From Sclerotiophoma versabilis (lineage: Eukaryota; Ascomycota; Dothideomycetes; Pleosporales; Didymellaceae), in contig JAAROD010000014.1 in NCBI GenBank assembly GCA_012274445.1, positions 1,109,001-1,173,000 of the forward strand: a stretch of 64,000 bases of DNA, given 5' to 3'. Shown piece by piece: positions 32,640-42,890 of the stretch; positions within the stretch are counted from its first letter, which is position 1, and each line of letters opens with the position of its first letter. The notes beneath the pieces were generated by a model, which made no database searches, was not told the DNA's origin, and was given only the letters and a program-made list of their open reading frames with translations. The position numbers and the translations under genes were made by a program.

Positions 32640-33188
32640 GATCTCTCGGGGTAGAGCGGTGAGTTTTGCCGCGTTTAAGCGACGATTCATTGTCATCATA
32701 TTAACGCGTCATGAGAGCCATATTCATCTAAGCATTACTCGCTGATTCCCCATCGATAGACACTGCATATGAAGTCCGGTATCACAATTATATTCGAGGC
32801 GATTCAGCGAATCAAGATATCCCAACGTCTTTCGTAGCACCCAATGGTCCGCTGTTGACACATTTCATAGGCAATCTTCCTGGCAGCTGCAGACTTTCCT
32901 CCCTTGGTGATAATTTCAGGCCACAAACCTGCGACAACTCTGTGCAGGGTGACACAAAGAAAGTGCATGGCCTCCACTTCACTGCCAAGGAAGGGCGCCC
33001 CATGGTCAGCGAACCCACCTTCACTTAAAGTACCCTCACGAAGGCCGTTTGCAACCTGCTCCGCGAACCATCACTTCGCATGCTATATATATACCATACT
33101 TGCTCCGTTCTTTCCCTCTATCGACACCGTCGTTCCTCTGGAGCGCTTCAACCTCGCCCACACCAACACCTTAACCACCACTGCCACC
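32640..33188. promoter_or_regulatory. Promoter region of the small secreted protein, with TATA box
   Basis: Mostly unremarkable sequence. A TATATATAT box at 33084-33092 lies about 97 bp upstream of the ATG at 33189 and is followed by a CT-rich leader (TCTATCGACACCG, CACCAACACC), the usual arrangement of strongly expressed fungal genes. Confidence 0.5.
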
Positions 33189-33779
33189 ATGAAGACCTCC
33201 ATGCTCATCGCCGCTGTCATGAGCGCTCTCGTCACCGCACTTCCCACCTCGACAACCACCCCAGCATCCCTCGAACCCATGGAGATCCGCGCCCGCTCTC
33301 CCCCCAAAACGCTCCCAGTACAGTCCCACCAGGCCATTGAGCTCCGAGCCTCTACTCCCCAGGAGATCCGCAACGACGGCCGCGCAGCTACTATCTTCAA
33401 AGGCACCAACCTCGCTGGGCAGTCTACTTTCGTCCCTGCTAACAACTACTGCACGGACATCAGCAATATCTTCGGTGGCTTCGATGGCCAGGTCAGGAGC
33501 TTGAGTGTGGAGAAGGGGTGCAAATGTGATTTCTACAAGTAAGTCTGTCTTCACTTTACGCAATCCTTATGACGGAACACATGGAGGCTGTAGAGAAAGG
33601 GGAGGATAGGATGTGTAATGTGTGTACTAACATTCTGCAGGGAGGCTGGCTGTGGTGTCAACGATTTCACTGGCAGAGGAGCGGTGTTGGAAGTTGGGTT
33701 CAGGAAAAAGAAGGATGTGCGTAGACAGTTGGGAAGCTGGGCGGGAAAGGTTAAGAGCGTGTACTGTCAGCGCCTTTGA
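33189..33779 (+). CDS. Small secreted protein, beta/gamma-crystallin-like, 162 aa
   Basis: Two exons, 33189-33538 and 33641-33779, with a 102-nt intron (489 nt). The product has a clear signal peptide, with cleavage after about residue 18 (VTALP). A Thr/Pro-rich linker with a possible processing site after IRAR follows, then a compact C-terminal domain. This domain has the pattern ATIFKGTNLAGQSTFVPA..YCTDI....DGQVRSLSVEKGCKCDFY....CG....VLEV, matching one beta/gamma-crystallin-like Greek-key unit. Five cysteines lie in the domain. Small size, signal peptide and cysteines make it an effector or cell-wall-associated candidate. It has a TATA box and leader typical of high expression. No known toxin or named effector is recognised. 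Confidence 0.82.
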
Positions 33780-35193
33780 ATGCTGAGAAGTTGATGGTTT
33801 CGTGTGAGCGGATGAGGCTTTGAGTTGCTTGAATGGGTACTGCGCTTGCAGATTCTGCATCAAGATCGTGTTTGCGCAGATGGCGGAGGGTAGTGCATCG
33901 AGTCACATGGTATTGGCTTTGTTGGCCATGCCCAAGAAGGAGTGGTGTCAGCAGAAGTATATTGGATGCGTTTCTGTTTACTCTATCCTGCTCCATGGAT
34001 GAGATCCACAGAGTCCTGAAGATGCTGTTTCTCACACATGTATTCTAGGCTTTTCTGTTTCCTAACATGAAACAAAAATCTTGATGCTAAAAATCGTTTT
34101 TCCGCTCCATCGTCTGTGGAAGATGGAGAGTTAGGTAACATATGCAGTATTGTGCCTGGAGAAGACAAGTGAGCACCATTGCAATACTTATTATATGACC
34201 ATGCCTATCCAAAACTATCACAGTGTACACGTGTTCTTCTTTCTGACCGAGCTCTTCGAAGATCTCGGGGCAATCTGTTTCGAATCACATACCGTCAAGA
34301 GAATTGTCGAAAAGTACTCACAACACTGACTAAACTCAAGATGACTTTGTTCCCGCTCTTAGTTTATCCTTTTTGTTCTCGCCAAAGACTACTTCTACAA
34401 ACATCCGAAGTCAATTCCTTACCCATCAATCTCTGCTCTTTCGCACGTCTTGCTTATTAAGGGAATGTGAGCGTTGAAATTGCTGATGTTGCGCTCCAGA
34501 AATCTCAAGGTTCTGATTTGAAGATAGCCCAGCGAATCTGCATATTTGTTGTTGCTGTCTTTGGTAAAATATCACAGGAACGCATTGAAGATGAAGACCC
34601 TGACTGGATTAGAAATAGGAAAAATGCTATGTGGCTTGTTTCCAGTGTCATTTAGAATGTTTCAGCTTCTACGTCTGTTTATTCGAGATCGATTGGGCTA
34701 GAAAAGCATCTGCTGCACACTCAACCTTAAGTTCTGTCCTTCTGCCCTCACTTTTCATATCGTTGCAGTAAACAGTCGAGAAATATTCCATAGCATATCG
34801 CGAACGTCTCTGATACTTCTTCTTCCGGGCGATTAGACACAGTGAATGACGCGTGTATCCTGCGACACCGCAAAACCACTACTGTACTCTGGTGTTTACT
34901 TTCTGCCAATACCTTGAGTCGCCCTCCCTCTTTCCCTAACATCACTTGGAGATAACAAAATCCAAAGCATTCACTTCACAATTCCTACGCCTCGCTCGCC
35001 TGCTCGCTTGATATGACCCAATGCACCCGCACACTCTGCTATTATCTTTCCTAAAATCCATCATCAATGCCAAACATGCAGCCGAAACGCTCCGAAGTCT
35101 TCGCTACGTAGTTTCGTCGTCGGCTTCAACCATAACAGAGCTCAGATGAATGCACACCGAGAGGCCCGCCAATGCTGATCCCAGATACATTTT
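33780..35193. other. Intergenic region, no gene seen
   Basis: About 1.4 kb with only frames of 60-94 codons, all overlapping in other phases. Composition is slightly AT-rich. No RNA gene, repeat or domain was found. Confidence 0.45.
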
Positions 35194-35942
35194 TCAACTC
35201 CACATCACCGTCATAGCTAGAACAAAACCCGCGCCCGCCAATGATGCACCGAAATTTCTTGTCGGAACAGATCCACTAGTAGCCTGTGGCGCACTCGCAG
35301 TTGCCAAGGCGCTGCTGCCAACATCTGTAACCTTTGGCTCAGAAGCGGTTGCACTCGCAGCAGCAGTAGCACTGAGCTTCTCAAGTTCCGCAGTCAGTAC
35401 GATGCGGTACTGTTGTATTTCCGTAGATTCCAATGTAAACGTATCGTAAGCGACATAGTCTGGAAGTGTTGATGCTTCAGTGCAAAAGGCAGGAAGAATG
35501 GGGGACTGCCAGGAATAAGTACTGAAACGCCCTGTCGTAGGCTGATAGAGACTACAGTAAAGGCCATAAGCACCAGGCCCGTGAAGGTGACTAGAGCACG
35601 TTGCAGCTGTGGCGTTGGCCGTTTTGGTGCATTCAATGTTGCTGGTTATCTGATTGGAGTACCACAGGGTGAACTGAGCTGATACTGAAGAAGGTGCGAA
35701 GAGGAACGTAGAGGAACTCGTTGAGTCGAAAATCGTGGCGAAGTCGGTATCTGGGTCGAAGCCCAGAAGTGCCTTGGTTGTGTCATTGTTGACCTCAAGG
35801 ACAGAGCCCAGAAAACCGAGTTGAGGGCCTCGAGGTTGGTGGGCCATCTGTTGAATTCAACTGTAGTGGTGACGTTAGCAGTCACGATAGCTACAAGGCT
35901 GAACTTGAGTAGTTGTCGGAGCATAGCGACGGTGTTGAGCAT
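35194..35942 (-). CDS. Predicted secreted or GPI-anchored hypothetical protein; reading frame changes near the N-terminus
   Basis: The main frame (from about 35847 to a TGA at 35194) encodes about 217 residues. It has several NxT/S sites, at least four cysteines (SNIEC, ATC, LYC, FC) and an Ala/Ser/Thr-rich stretch. It ends in a short hydrophobic tail GASLAGAGFVLAMTV, the layout of a GPI-anchored surface protein. A good signal peptide (MLRQLLKFSLVAIVTA) starts at 35942 in a different frame. The two frames can be joined by a 47-nt intron GTAGCT..CAACAG with a perfect GCTAAC branch site, but that removes the hydrophobic part of the signal. Otherwise a frameshift is needed. No family is recognised. 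Confidence 0.55.
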
Positions 35943-37369
35943 GTCAAAAGCTCGAGATACTTTGCGAGCAGCAGAAGAAGGCGCGCAAGGAGCAATGTCA
36001 GCACGATATCAGCGGCATGTGTAAGAAGTTCTCGGATGCGCTTGCCTAGAAATCAAGTTTTCTGACAAAGGAGGCTCTGTTGTATGCGGCTGTTCGGAGA
36101 GGATCTTAGCGCTGGTCACCAATACTTGTGGCGTTATGTGGTCGCTTCCATTGGCGGTAAGATCGTATTACATGGCAACCATGCTGAACCTCTGACTTTA
36201 CAAGATGCCTTGATACAATTAGAACCTTGGAACATGCTGAATGTGCAGATGTTTGGACGACAGTCCAAGCTTACAGCTATCGAGAATAGCTTGAAGAATA
36301 GGTAAGTATTTACTAAGCAACTGCGATCACCAGGATCGGTGATTGCATTCAGGCGACCAGCATCGACTGGCCAAGCACATCCTGGGACCAGGGTACGGTT
36401 GCAAGTGGAGATAGCTCTATCTCAACTCCGGACAACAGTGGGATTCATTCCCCTTCTTCTGTTCAAACGCAAGATCTTTGCCTCTGCCGGTGCTAGGTAT
36501 CACTGGGTTAAAATTCACATGCTCTTTTCTCACGACATCAATTACTGCAATGGAGCGCGTGCTTCGACTGAGACTGTTGCCGATTCAGCAAAATAGGATG
36601 TGTGAGAGACTTCAGGGAGGTAAAAAGGTACCAGCAAGTTACCGCGAACAAGCCGCGAGACAGAAAGCTAGGAATCATTGAACTCGGTGCTATTGGAAAC
36701 AGAAATTGGATACTTGATTGGAGAAAATGCTTGGAGAGCTTTTGGTACGATGATTTTATGTCACGAAACTACGCGCAAGACCGAAGAATAAAAAATTGCG
36801 CTCCAAGCGACATGTTATGAGAGCTTGAATAGCAAATTGCCTCTAGCAGACTGTTTGTCACTCGCACCACTCTTCACAGATTCCAGACTCGTGAATACAG
36901 AGCGTCTGCATTAAACCAAGTAGGTAGTCCATTCGTCAATATCGCATGTGGTAGACTTTTGGTGAGACTGTCCTTGTCGAAGTGTTCAGAAGGGGGCATC
37001 CATTCGCTGCCAGCCTAGATCTCACGCAAATACACCGCAGTTTAATCAAAAGTTGGGCAGAATCCGTAGAGTCACTCTGACTTGTCACAACGCGGGCGTC
37101 ACATGGGAAGCTGGGAGCAAATTTGAAAATCCGGCAATGGAGAACATTGAGAGCTTCTTCTTAAAAGGGGTTACTTTGGCACCTGTCAATGCCCATCCGA
37201 TAGAACCCAAAAGAAGAGGTTGAAACTTGCAAAGGCTACAAGAAGTCCAAAATGTACAGAGATCGAACTTGTAGTATACCGTGGTGCTACCAGGGAAACT
37301 CCCCTGCCTTAATTATGCAGAACACCAACCCATCATCAATTATATGTCCACTCCATCTCCATATTCCAT
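35943..37369. other. Intergenic region, no gene seen
   Basis: About 1.4 kb of mixed composition. Several 60-85 codon frames occur on the plus strand (36084-36820), but they are in different phases, without splice signals that would join them and without any domain. I do not call a gene. Confidence 0.4.
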
Positions 37370-37600
37370 TCACTTGCCACCCGCTCTTTGACCATATCTT
37401 TCATCCCCTCCTCCACCAAAGTCTTCACCTAAGACGCCGCCACCTCCTCCAGCCCACGGCCCGCCTGGCCCTCCACCGATTCCAGCGATTTTATTGTCGT
37501 GCATCGAGACGCCGCCATTATACGTCTTACGTTTTTCGCGGCGTGCTTGCTGCGCGGATTTTGGTTGACCATCTGTCTGTTTGCTTGATCCACAGCCCAT
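37370..37600 (-). CDS. Small Gly-rich protein with N-terminal MGCGSS lipidation motif, 76 aa
   Basis: The frame starts at the ATG at 37600 and ends at a TGA at 37370-37372; upstream in-frame codons lack an ATG with good context. The first residues MGCGSSK fit the N-myristoylation consensus (Gly2, Ser6, Lys7), with Cys3 available for palmitoylation. A basic AQQARREKRK stretch follows, and then a glycine-rich tail (GIGGGPGGPWAGGGGG, GEDFGGGGDE). Dual lipidation would place it on the plasma membrane or endomembranes. No domain is known and the function is not assigned. The clear lipidation signature makes a chance frame unlikely despite the small size. Confidence 0.65.
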   Translation of the reverse strand: MGCGSSKQTDGQPKSAQQARREKRKTYNGGVSMHDNKIAGIGGGPGGPWAGGGGGVLGEDFGGGGDERYGQRAGGK

Positions 37601-38349
37601 GACTGTGGTTTTCGCGTTGTGCAACGCTTTGTACAATAATCTGAAGAGTTGTATGTATCTACTTTTTCCTTTCTGGCGTGTTGAGCTCAAACGGTGCTCT
37701 TAGAGTATCCACGTATTGATGGTACAGTAACACTTCGCAGTGTATAGACCGTTGAGTTTGAGGAGAGGATTGCAAAAATTGAGGGGTTAATTCGTGGGGT
37801 TGTGGTCTGTGGAGGTCTGGTTTGCGCGTGTCAATGACCGCGATGCTTCGTACTTTCCGCCTCTTCATATACTACGCACCACCCGGCTGTTCTCCCCATA
37901 CTTTATACCCGCATTTTCCTCCACAGCCTCAATGTGGGTCATTATGCCTCGCTCATCCATGCAGATTTGGTGTTCTGATCTAAGGCCTCCAGCTTTAAGC
38001 CCTAGACGTGATGTCATCGCTCCACAAAAAGCTCCCGTCGAGCACCGTAACCCCGAACTTTGCAAGCAAGTGCTGCGAACTGTGACTGCTAATTCACACA
38101 GCCATCCGAGTGACCCGCCCTAGCGCATTTCCATAAGGCTTTGAACGATCTTTGAATGAAGCATGATACCGTATGCGGCTGAAAGCTTAGCGGCGTTGGC
38201 TGAAAGTGCGTCGCACGAGCTGTAGAAGCCAAAAGGCTGTGACTGCCGAGGAAGAGGTTTGAGATACCAAAGCCAGTCTAACTGTTGCCATATACCGGTT
38301 TTGCACAAGATGCCTAGTCTTCATCTTCCGCACCGCACCTACTACCTCC
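37601..38349. other. Intergenic region, no gene seen
   Basis: Upstream region of the small MGCGSS gene and 3' flank of the F-box-like gene, both on the minus strand. Frames are at most 109 codons and have no domain. Confidence 0.4.
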
Positions 38350-39977
38350 TTACTCATTAGGATTACTCGAGTCACTGTCTCCATCCCAATCGTCTTCATC
38401 TTCCTCTTCATCCGTCGGCTCTCCATCGCCGTTCTCAAACCACATCATCAGCGACCGATCCCAATGCCGCAGACCAGACATGTAATTCTCCAAACTATAC
38501 ATGATATTGTCCCATGGATCGTCATCGAACTCGGCCTTGCTCGGTTCCCCGGTATTGTGGTATACGCTCACCTCTGTAGCTTCGTGGCAGGGAAGTTGGT
38601 CGAATTCTAGAGTCATTCGGTTGGGATGATTGCGCACAGCGTCCCATAGCTCGCGCCAGTCGCTGAGGTCCCCGCTACAGCCGTCAAGCTGGAGATGGTT
38701 TAGCGCAGGTGATTGGTGCAGAAAATGTGCGAATGCGTGAAGTCGAAGTGTGAGACTCGTTCTGAAGCTTACAAGCGCTGGGAGAGGAGGAAGGTCGGGA
38801 GAGCCTGTCATTCTTGAGGGTGGCCATGGCAAGGGAGATGAAGATGTGGACGAACACAAGTCCAGTTTCTGGAGATTGGTACTGTACTTGTGTAAGAGCT
38901 TTGTTATTGCCAGACCGTAGCGAGTAATGACAGTGGGTTTCGATCCTGGATCATGATCCTCCACTCCTACCGGTTGGAATGAGAGTGTCTGAAGATGGGA
39001 CAAGTCTAGGTCCTCTATTTCACCCTTATCTGCCCAGGCAAAACGTTCGTCAACGACGCATTCGATGTCGAGCTGTATGATCTTAGGCCGGGCAGCGACA
39101 AGACTTGCTATCGCCGCGCTGAAGAGCGCCTCTCCAACCGGTGTTTGCAGCTGTTGGCAGTCAGCTGCCTTATGGGCCTTGCCATGGTAATGTTCGTGCC
39201 AGTCGACTACGCAGCCAAGGTCCGGCCCATGGTCTCCAAGGCGTACGGTTGAAGTCCCACTTTCCGATCTTGAAGGTATGCACATCCGGGAGTTGCATTA
39301 GCGCTTTGATCCACGCATGCTGTACTTGATTTGTCTCAAAAACATGTTGTGTGCCTCGTACGTGCTGCATGTAGCGCTCATATCCCGTTCTGATCTCAGT
39401 ATCAGAAAAAGGCAGTTTCCCGTCCATGTACTTTTCCGCGAAACCTCGCATTCCAAGCTCATAGAATAGCTCTCTCCCAAGATAATCTCGCCAGGAGGTG
39501 TTCTCGTCTGGTTTCCTCCTGATCTCCTCATTTGCTCGGTCGCAAAACTTTTGCAACGGTGTAATCAGAACGATATCTTCGAAGATCTCCTCCGTCATGG
39601 TCCAGCTATACTTTGTAGGCTCCATAACAATCTCCTGGACGTACGGCTTGATTCCCGACAAATCAGTTACATCCGCAAGATGGACATGCTCAGGCGAAGC
39701 TACAAGGCGGATACTGTAAAACAAAACCTCGTTGAGTGCGGGCAGGTAGGCGAATTGTCTGCAAGCTAAGCGGAGTGACTTGAGGATAGATGTGTCAACA
39801 CTACATCTTCTCGTCAGATGCTTTGAACGGGAACATAGTAATAACAATTAGAACTCACATCTGACGCCAGTACGAATACGTCGATTTATCCGGGAGACTA
39901 TGATTCAAGATGGAGTCCAGAAGTTCCATCGGAAGCCTGGTGAAGGCCGGTAGGCCAATAGGTGTGACTGCTGCCAT
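38350..39977 (-). CDS. F-box-like / leucine-rich hypothetical protein, 509 aa in the spliced model
   Basis: Exon 1 (39977-39859) encodes MAAVTPIGLPAFTRLPMELLDSILNH, an F-box-like start (LPxELLxxIL), and joins exon 2 (39800-39247) over a 58-nt intron. Between about 39285 and 39170 the coding frame shifts. A 40-nt intron GTACGC..GTAG at 39207-39246 restores the frame and makes the total 1530 nt, continuing as LDWHEHYHGKAHKAAD. Exon 3 ends at 38350. The body contains Leu-rich segments (LDLSHLQTLSF, LQKLDLCSS, LNHLQLDGC) like those after fungal F-boxes, and a strongly acidic C-terminus. F-box proteins link substrates to SCF ubiquitin ligases. The short intron is supported by 38- and 40-nt introns in another gene here; a frameshift mutation is the alternative. 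Confidence 0.68.
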
Positions 39978-40491
39978 CTCGAACTAGACGAAACTTACAT
40001 TTCCTCCCAGTCGCGTCACAAGGAGAGAGAATTTATACAAGGCCTGAAAGCTCGCTAGGCAGCCGCACTAGTGTAGCCAAGACGCGGCTCATATGGCTAT
40101 TCGCAGTTTGAAGGAAATCTATTTGAGGTTAGTAGAAATCCCCCTTTCTTTTTCATAAACAGCAGTGTTAAGACAAACAGCACCATATATGAGTACCTAC
40201 TGCTACGGTAAAAATCGTCCGACGGAATATTGGAAGCTGTAATATGGTGACGCCAGCTTTGATCACACCCTGCAATAGCTTGAAGATGGCGAGTGAATAG
40301 GATGGTACTGGAAAATATGCTGAGAAGGTTTTGATGCACTCCTGAAGAGGCGGGATTTGATACGTAGCAGATTACATGGATCTATAGACATCGCGCACGC
40401 TGCTGATAATAGGTTAGAGGACCAAGACATACCCGTTATAGCGGCGCGTCGAACAGAGAAATCGTAGCGTACACATACTACCAAGCGCCCA
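39978..40491. other. Intergenic region, no gene seen
   Basis: Promoter side of the F-box-like gene and 3' flank of the paraoxonase-like gene (both minus strand). Only short frames; no repeats or RNA genes recognised. Confidence 0.4.
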
Positions 40492-41727
40492 TTATCGTGG
40501 CTCACAAATGACCAAAAACGGAGCAACTGCGCCACCAAGAAACAACCTCCCACTTTTACTGTCATGCACAACAGTCGTCGCTCCGTTAATAACTTTTGCT
40601 TCTTTATCCTCAATCATCTTCTTGACTTCGTACTCCAGCTTGCCGTCTCCGCTCTCGCTCTTCACTTTCCGGATTCTGAATACAGTCGCCGGCGATATCT
40701 CTTCGTATGGATTTGCCATGCCTTTCATGGTCTGTCGCGTGTCCGGGAATCCGGGGACCCACAGGTCACCGCGTGCATCTGGAGAGATGTTGTCAAGTGG
40801 CATGCCAACGCGAATGGTGTGCAATTGAGTGAGCGTTTGATTCGGCTGCAGCGCAAAGACCTTGATCGTGCCGTCTGCAGAGCTAGGTACGTAGATCAGC
40901 CCATCGTCGCCCTTCGCCAGGCCGTTGGGGAATTTGAGATTCTTCCTGATGTCGAGGCCAGCAGGAGGCGTAACAGCGTGGCACTCGCCGTTGTACGAGC
41001 AGTACGCCACAGTCCCGCCGCCAATAACGGGTTCAAGCTGCTTCCTCCACCCAACTTTCACGCCATGGTCGTTAGTAACGAGGAATGCGCCACCGCCGAC
41101 AGCTGCGGCGCGGTTGGGCGACCAGACGGCGGGGGACTGGATGGTGCGTAGGTGCTTCATCTCGTCGTTACCGCGCTTAAATTCAAACACTTCTACCGTA
41201 GCATTTGCACCCAACTCTTTTGCATCGAAGTACGTTCCATGGTAGGGAGCGACGTTAGGAAAGTAGAAGTGGATTGTTGAGTCGTCGATAGATTCACCCG
41301 TGAAGCCGACGGTGTCGAGAATCGCGTCGCCTCGTGCGCCATATGAGCCTTTGGGGACGATGGAGCGGTGGGAGAAGAACCCATTGGTACCAAATGAGTC
41401 GACGTCCAGGGCAATGAATTCTGAACCTGTGGGTCTGCGGCCTGAGACATCGAGTTTTGAAATCGCCGGATTCCAGGCCATGCGACTCTTGGTGCCGGCG
41501 CATGCTGCGTACAACACCCTCTCTTGCTCATCGAGCCAAAGATCTTCACAGGCTTCTAGTTGGGGATGCTCGATGCGCTGACATGAGTACGAGAACTCGT
41601 CAATAGATTGGATCACACGACCTAATCCAATGCCGACAGTGAGGATGTCCTTGATCAGAAATTGATAGATGGCAGCGGACCAGGCCACGACGGCGCTGTA
41701 GTAGACGATATTCCCTATTGATGGCAT
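40492..41727 (-). CDS. Paraoxonase/arylesterase-like (SMP-30/gluconolactonase superfamily) protein, 411 aa
   Basis: A single open frame from the ATG at 41727. The N-terminus has a membrane-anchor-like segment (IVYYSAVVAWSAAIYQFLI), like the uncleaved signal anchor of serum paraoxonases. The rest is a six-bladed-propeller enzyme pattern: IEHPQLEACEDLWLDEQERVLYAAC, the Ca-site-like segment HFYFPNVAPYHGTYF, FPNGLAKGDDGLIYVPSSADGTIKVF, DNISPDARGDLWVPGFPD and a closing TTVVHDSKSGRLFLGG blade. These Asn/Asp-containing turns are those that bind the catalytic calcium in PON enzymes. The likely activity is lactone or aryl-ester hydrolysis; the substrate is unknown. It is divergent from the HAD hydrolase gene. 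Confidence 0.85.
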   Translation of the reverse strand: MPSIGNIVYYSAVVAWSAAIYQFLIKDILTVGIGLGRVIQSIDEFSYSCQRIEHPQLEACEDLWLDEQERVLYAACAGTKSRMAWNPAISKLDVSGRRPTGSEFIALDVDSFGTNGFFSHRSIVPKGSYGARGDAILDTVGFTGESIDDSTIHFYFPNVAPYHGTYFDAKELGANATVEVFEFKRGNDEMKHLRTIQSPAVWSPNRAAAVGGGAFLVTNDHGVKVGWRKQLEPVIGGGTVAYCSYNGECHAVTPPAGLDIRKNLKFPNGLAKGDDGLIYVPSSADGTIKVFALQPNQTLTQLHTIRVGMPLDNISPDARGDLWVPGFPDTRQTMKGMANPYEEISPATVFRIRKVKSESGDGKLEYEVKKMIEDKEAKVINGATTVVHDSKSGRLFLGGAVAPFLVICEPR

Positions 41728-42164
41728 TGCCGTGAAAATTTGAAGAAAGAAGGATAATTGTTCAGGAAATGTGTAAAGAGACCGTTGAAGTCGGAAAAGT
41801 GGACTAGAGGCTTGGTATGGAGGCAGGCCCCTCTTTCAGGCCAGCATCAGCCCTTTACGCGAGCACGTGGGTACAAGGGTGCCCAATCCGTCTTTGTGCA
41901 TTCCTTCTCTCGATGTCTATAAAACTAGATGATGGAACATTTGTTTTCTCGGAGCCTGTACGCCAATGGTCGTGGTGAGGGAAGCGACCGAATGACCAAG
42001 TGAGCTGCCCGAGAGCCTAGAACGTGTGACGTCAACCTCACCTCCACATTTCCATTGGTCTACCCATCGTACACCACACCAGAGAATGGGTGTCTCTTTC
42101 CCGAACGTCAACCTTTGATGTTGCAACATACAAACCTCAACGCATCCCAGTAAATCAACCCAAA
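41728..42164. promoter_or_regulatory. Divergent promoter between paraoxonase-like and HAD genes
   Basis: 437 bp separate the two start codons. An ACGTGTGACGTCAACC stretch at about 42,023-42,038 contains a TGACGTCA-type (CRE/ATF-like) core, TGACGTCA at 42,027-42,034, which is a perfect 8-bp palindrome and a known bZIP site class. A CCAAT-like ATTGG (CCAAT on the minus strand) lies near 42,053. No operator unique to this pair is evident. Confidence 0.5.
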
Positions 42165-42890
42165 ATGACACTCTCCGCCTCCTTTGACGTGATTGGAACA
42201 TGCTTCGATTTCGAAGTTCCTATCCACGCCATCCACGAGCGTCTGGGTTCGAAACTCTCCACCGCGAAATCCGACCCTAAAACGCTCTTTTTCGCATGGT
42301 TCTACGCTGCGCAGCGAGATTTCACATACGTCTCCATGACCGGCTCATACAAGCCAATCGCGGAGATTCTCAGATTGACATTGAAGCGTGCATGCATGAT
42401 CGTCGACCTCCCCGCTGACGCAGTAAGCGACGACGATGTCGCTTACATCATGAAAGCATTCAAGAGTATGGGGCCACGTGACGGACTGAAGGAGTGTTTT
42501 GATGGCCTGCGAGAGGCCGACTGGGACGTTTACGCCGTGACCAATGGTGGCGTGGAGACTTCGCTCGCGTACTACCATAACGCAAATATCGAGCTTGACG
42601 AGGCGCATTTGTTGTCTTGCGATGACCTGAAGGTCGCGAAACCGGATGTTAAGGTGTATGAGCGTGCGCAGGAGCACTTGACGAAGCAGGGGCTGGGTGA
42701 GAAAGGAAATGGGAAGAGGTGGTTTGTTGCTGCGCATGCGTGGGATCTGATTGCAGCAAGGGCAGCGGGGTTCAGAACGGCATACCTGGACTTTGAGGAG
42801 CATGACCCGGTAACGGAGGTCTTTGGGGAGTTTGATCTGTATGCAGGGAGTATGAAGGAGCTGTTGCAGAAGTTGAAGGAGGTACAGTGA
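42165..42890 (+). CDS. HAD-superfamily hydrolase, 2-haloacid dehalogenase type, 241 aa
   Basis: An intronless frame from the ATG at 42165. Motif I is FDVIGTCFDF with nucleophile Asp8 in the DxxGT form used by class II haloacid dehalogenases. Motif II is VTNGG. Motif III is the Lys in DDLKVAKPDV. Motif IV is AAHAWDLIAARAAGFRTAYL, the family's usual His-Ala-x-Asp-x-x-Ala-Ala block. A helical cap domain lies between motifs I and II. Length is as expected for the family. Such fungal enzymes are cytosolic and of uncertain substrate (haloacids or small phosphate esters). Upstream in-frame codons begin with GTG and lie outside the conserved start. Confidence 0.85.
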   Translation: MTLSASFDVIGTCFDFEVPIHAIHERLGSKLSTAKSDPKTLFFAWFYAAQRDFTYVSMTGSYKPIAEILRLTLKRACMIVDLPADAVSDDDVAYIMKAFKSMGPRDGLKECFDGLREADWDVYAVTNGGVETSLAYYHNANIELDEAHLLSCDDLKVAKPDVKVYERAQEHLTKQGLGEKGNGKRWFVAAHAWDLIAARAAGFRTAYLDFEEHDPVTEVFGEFDLYAGSMKELLQKLKEVQ

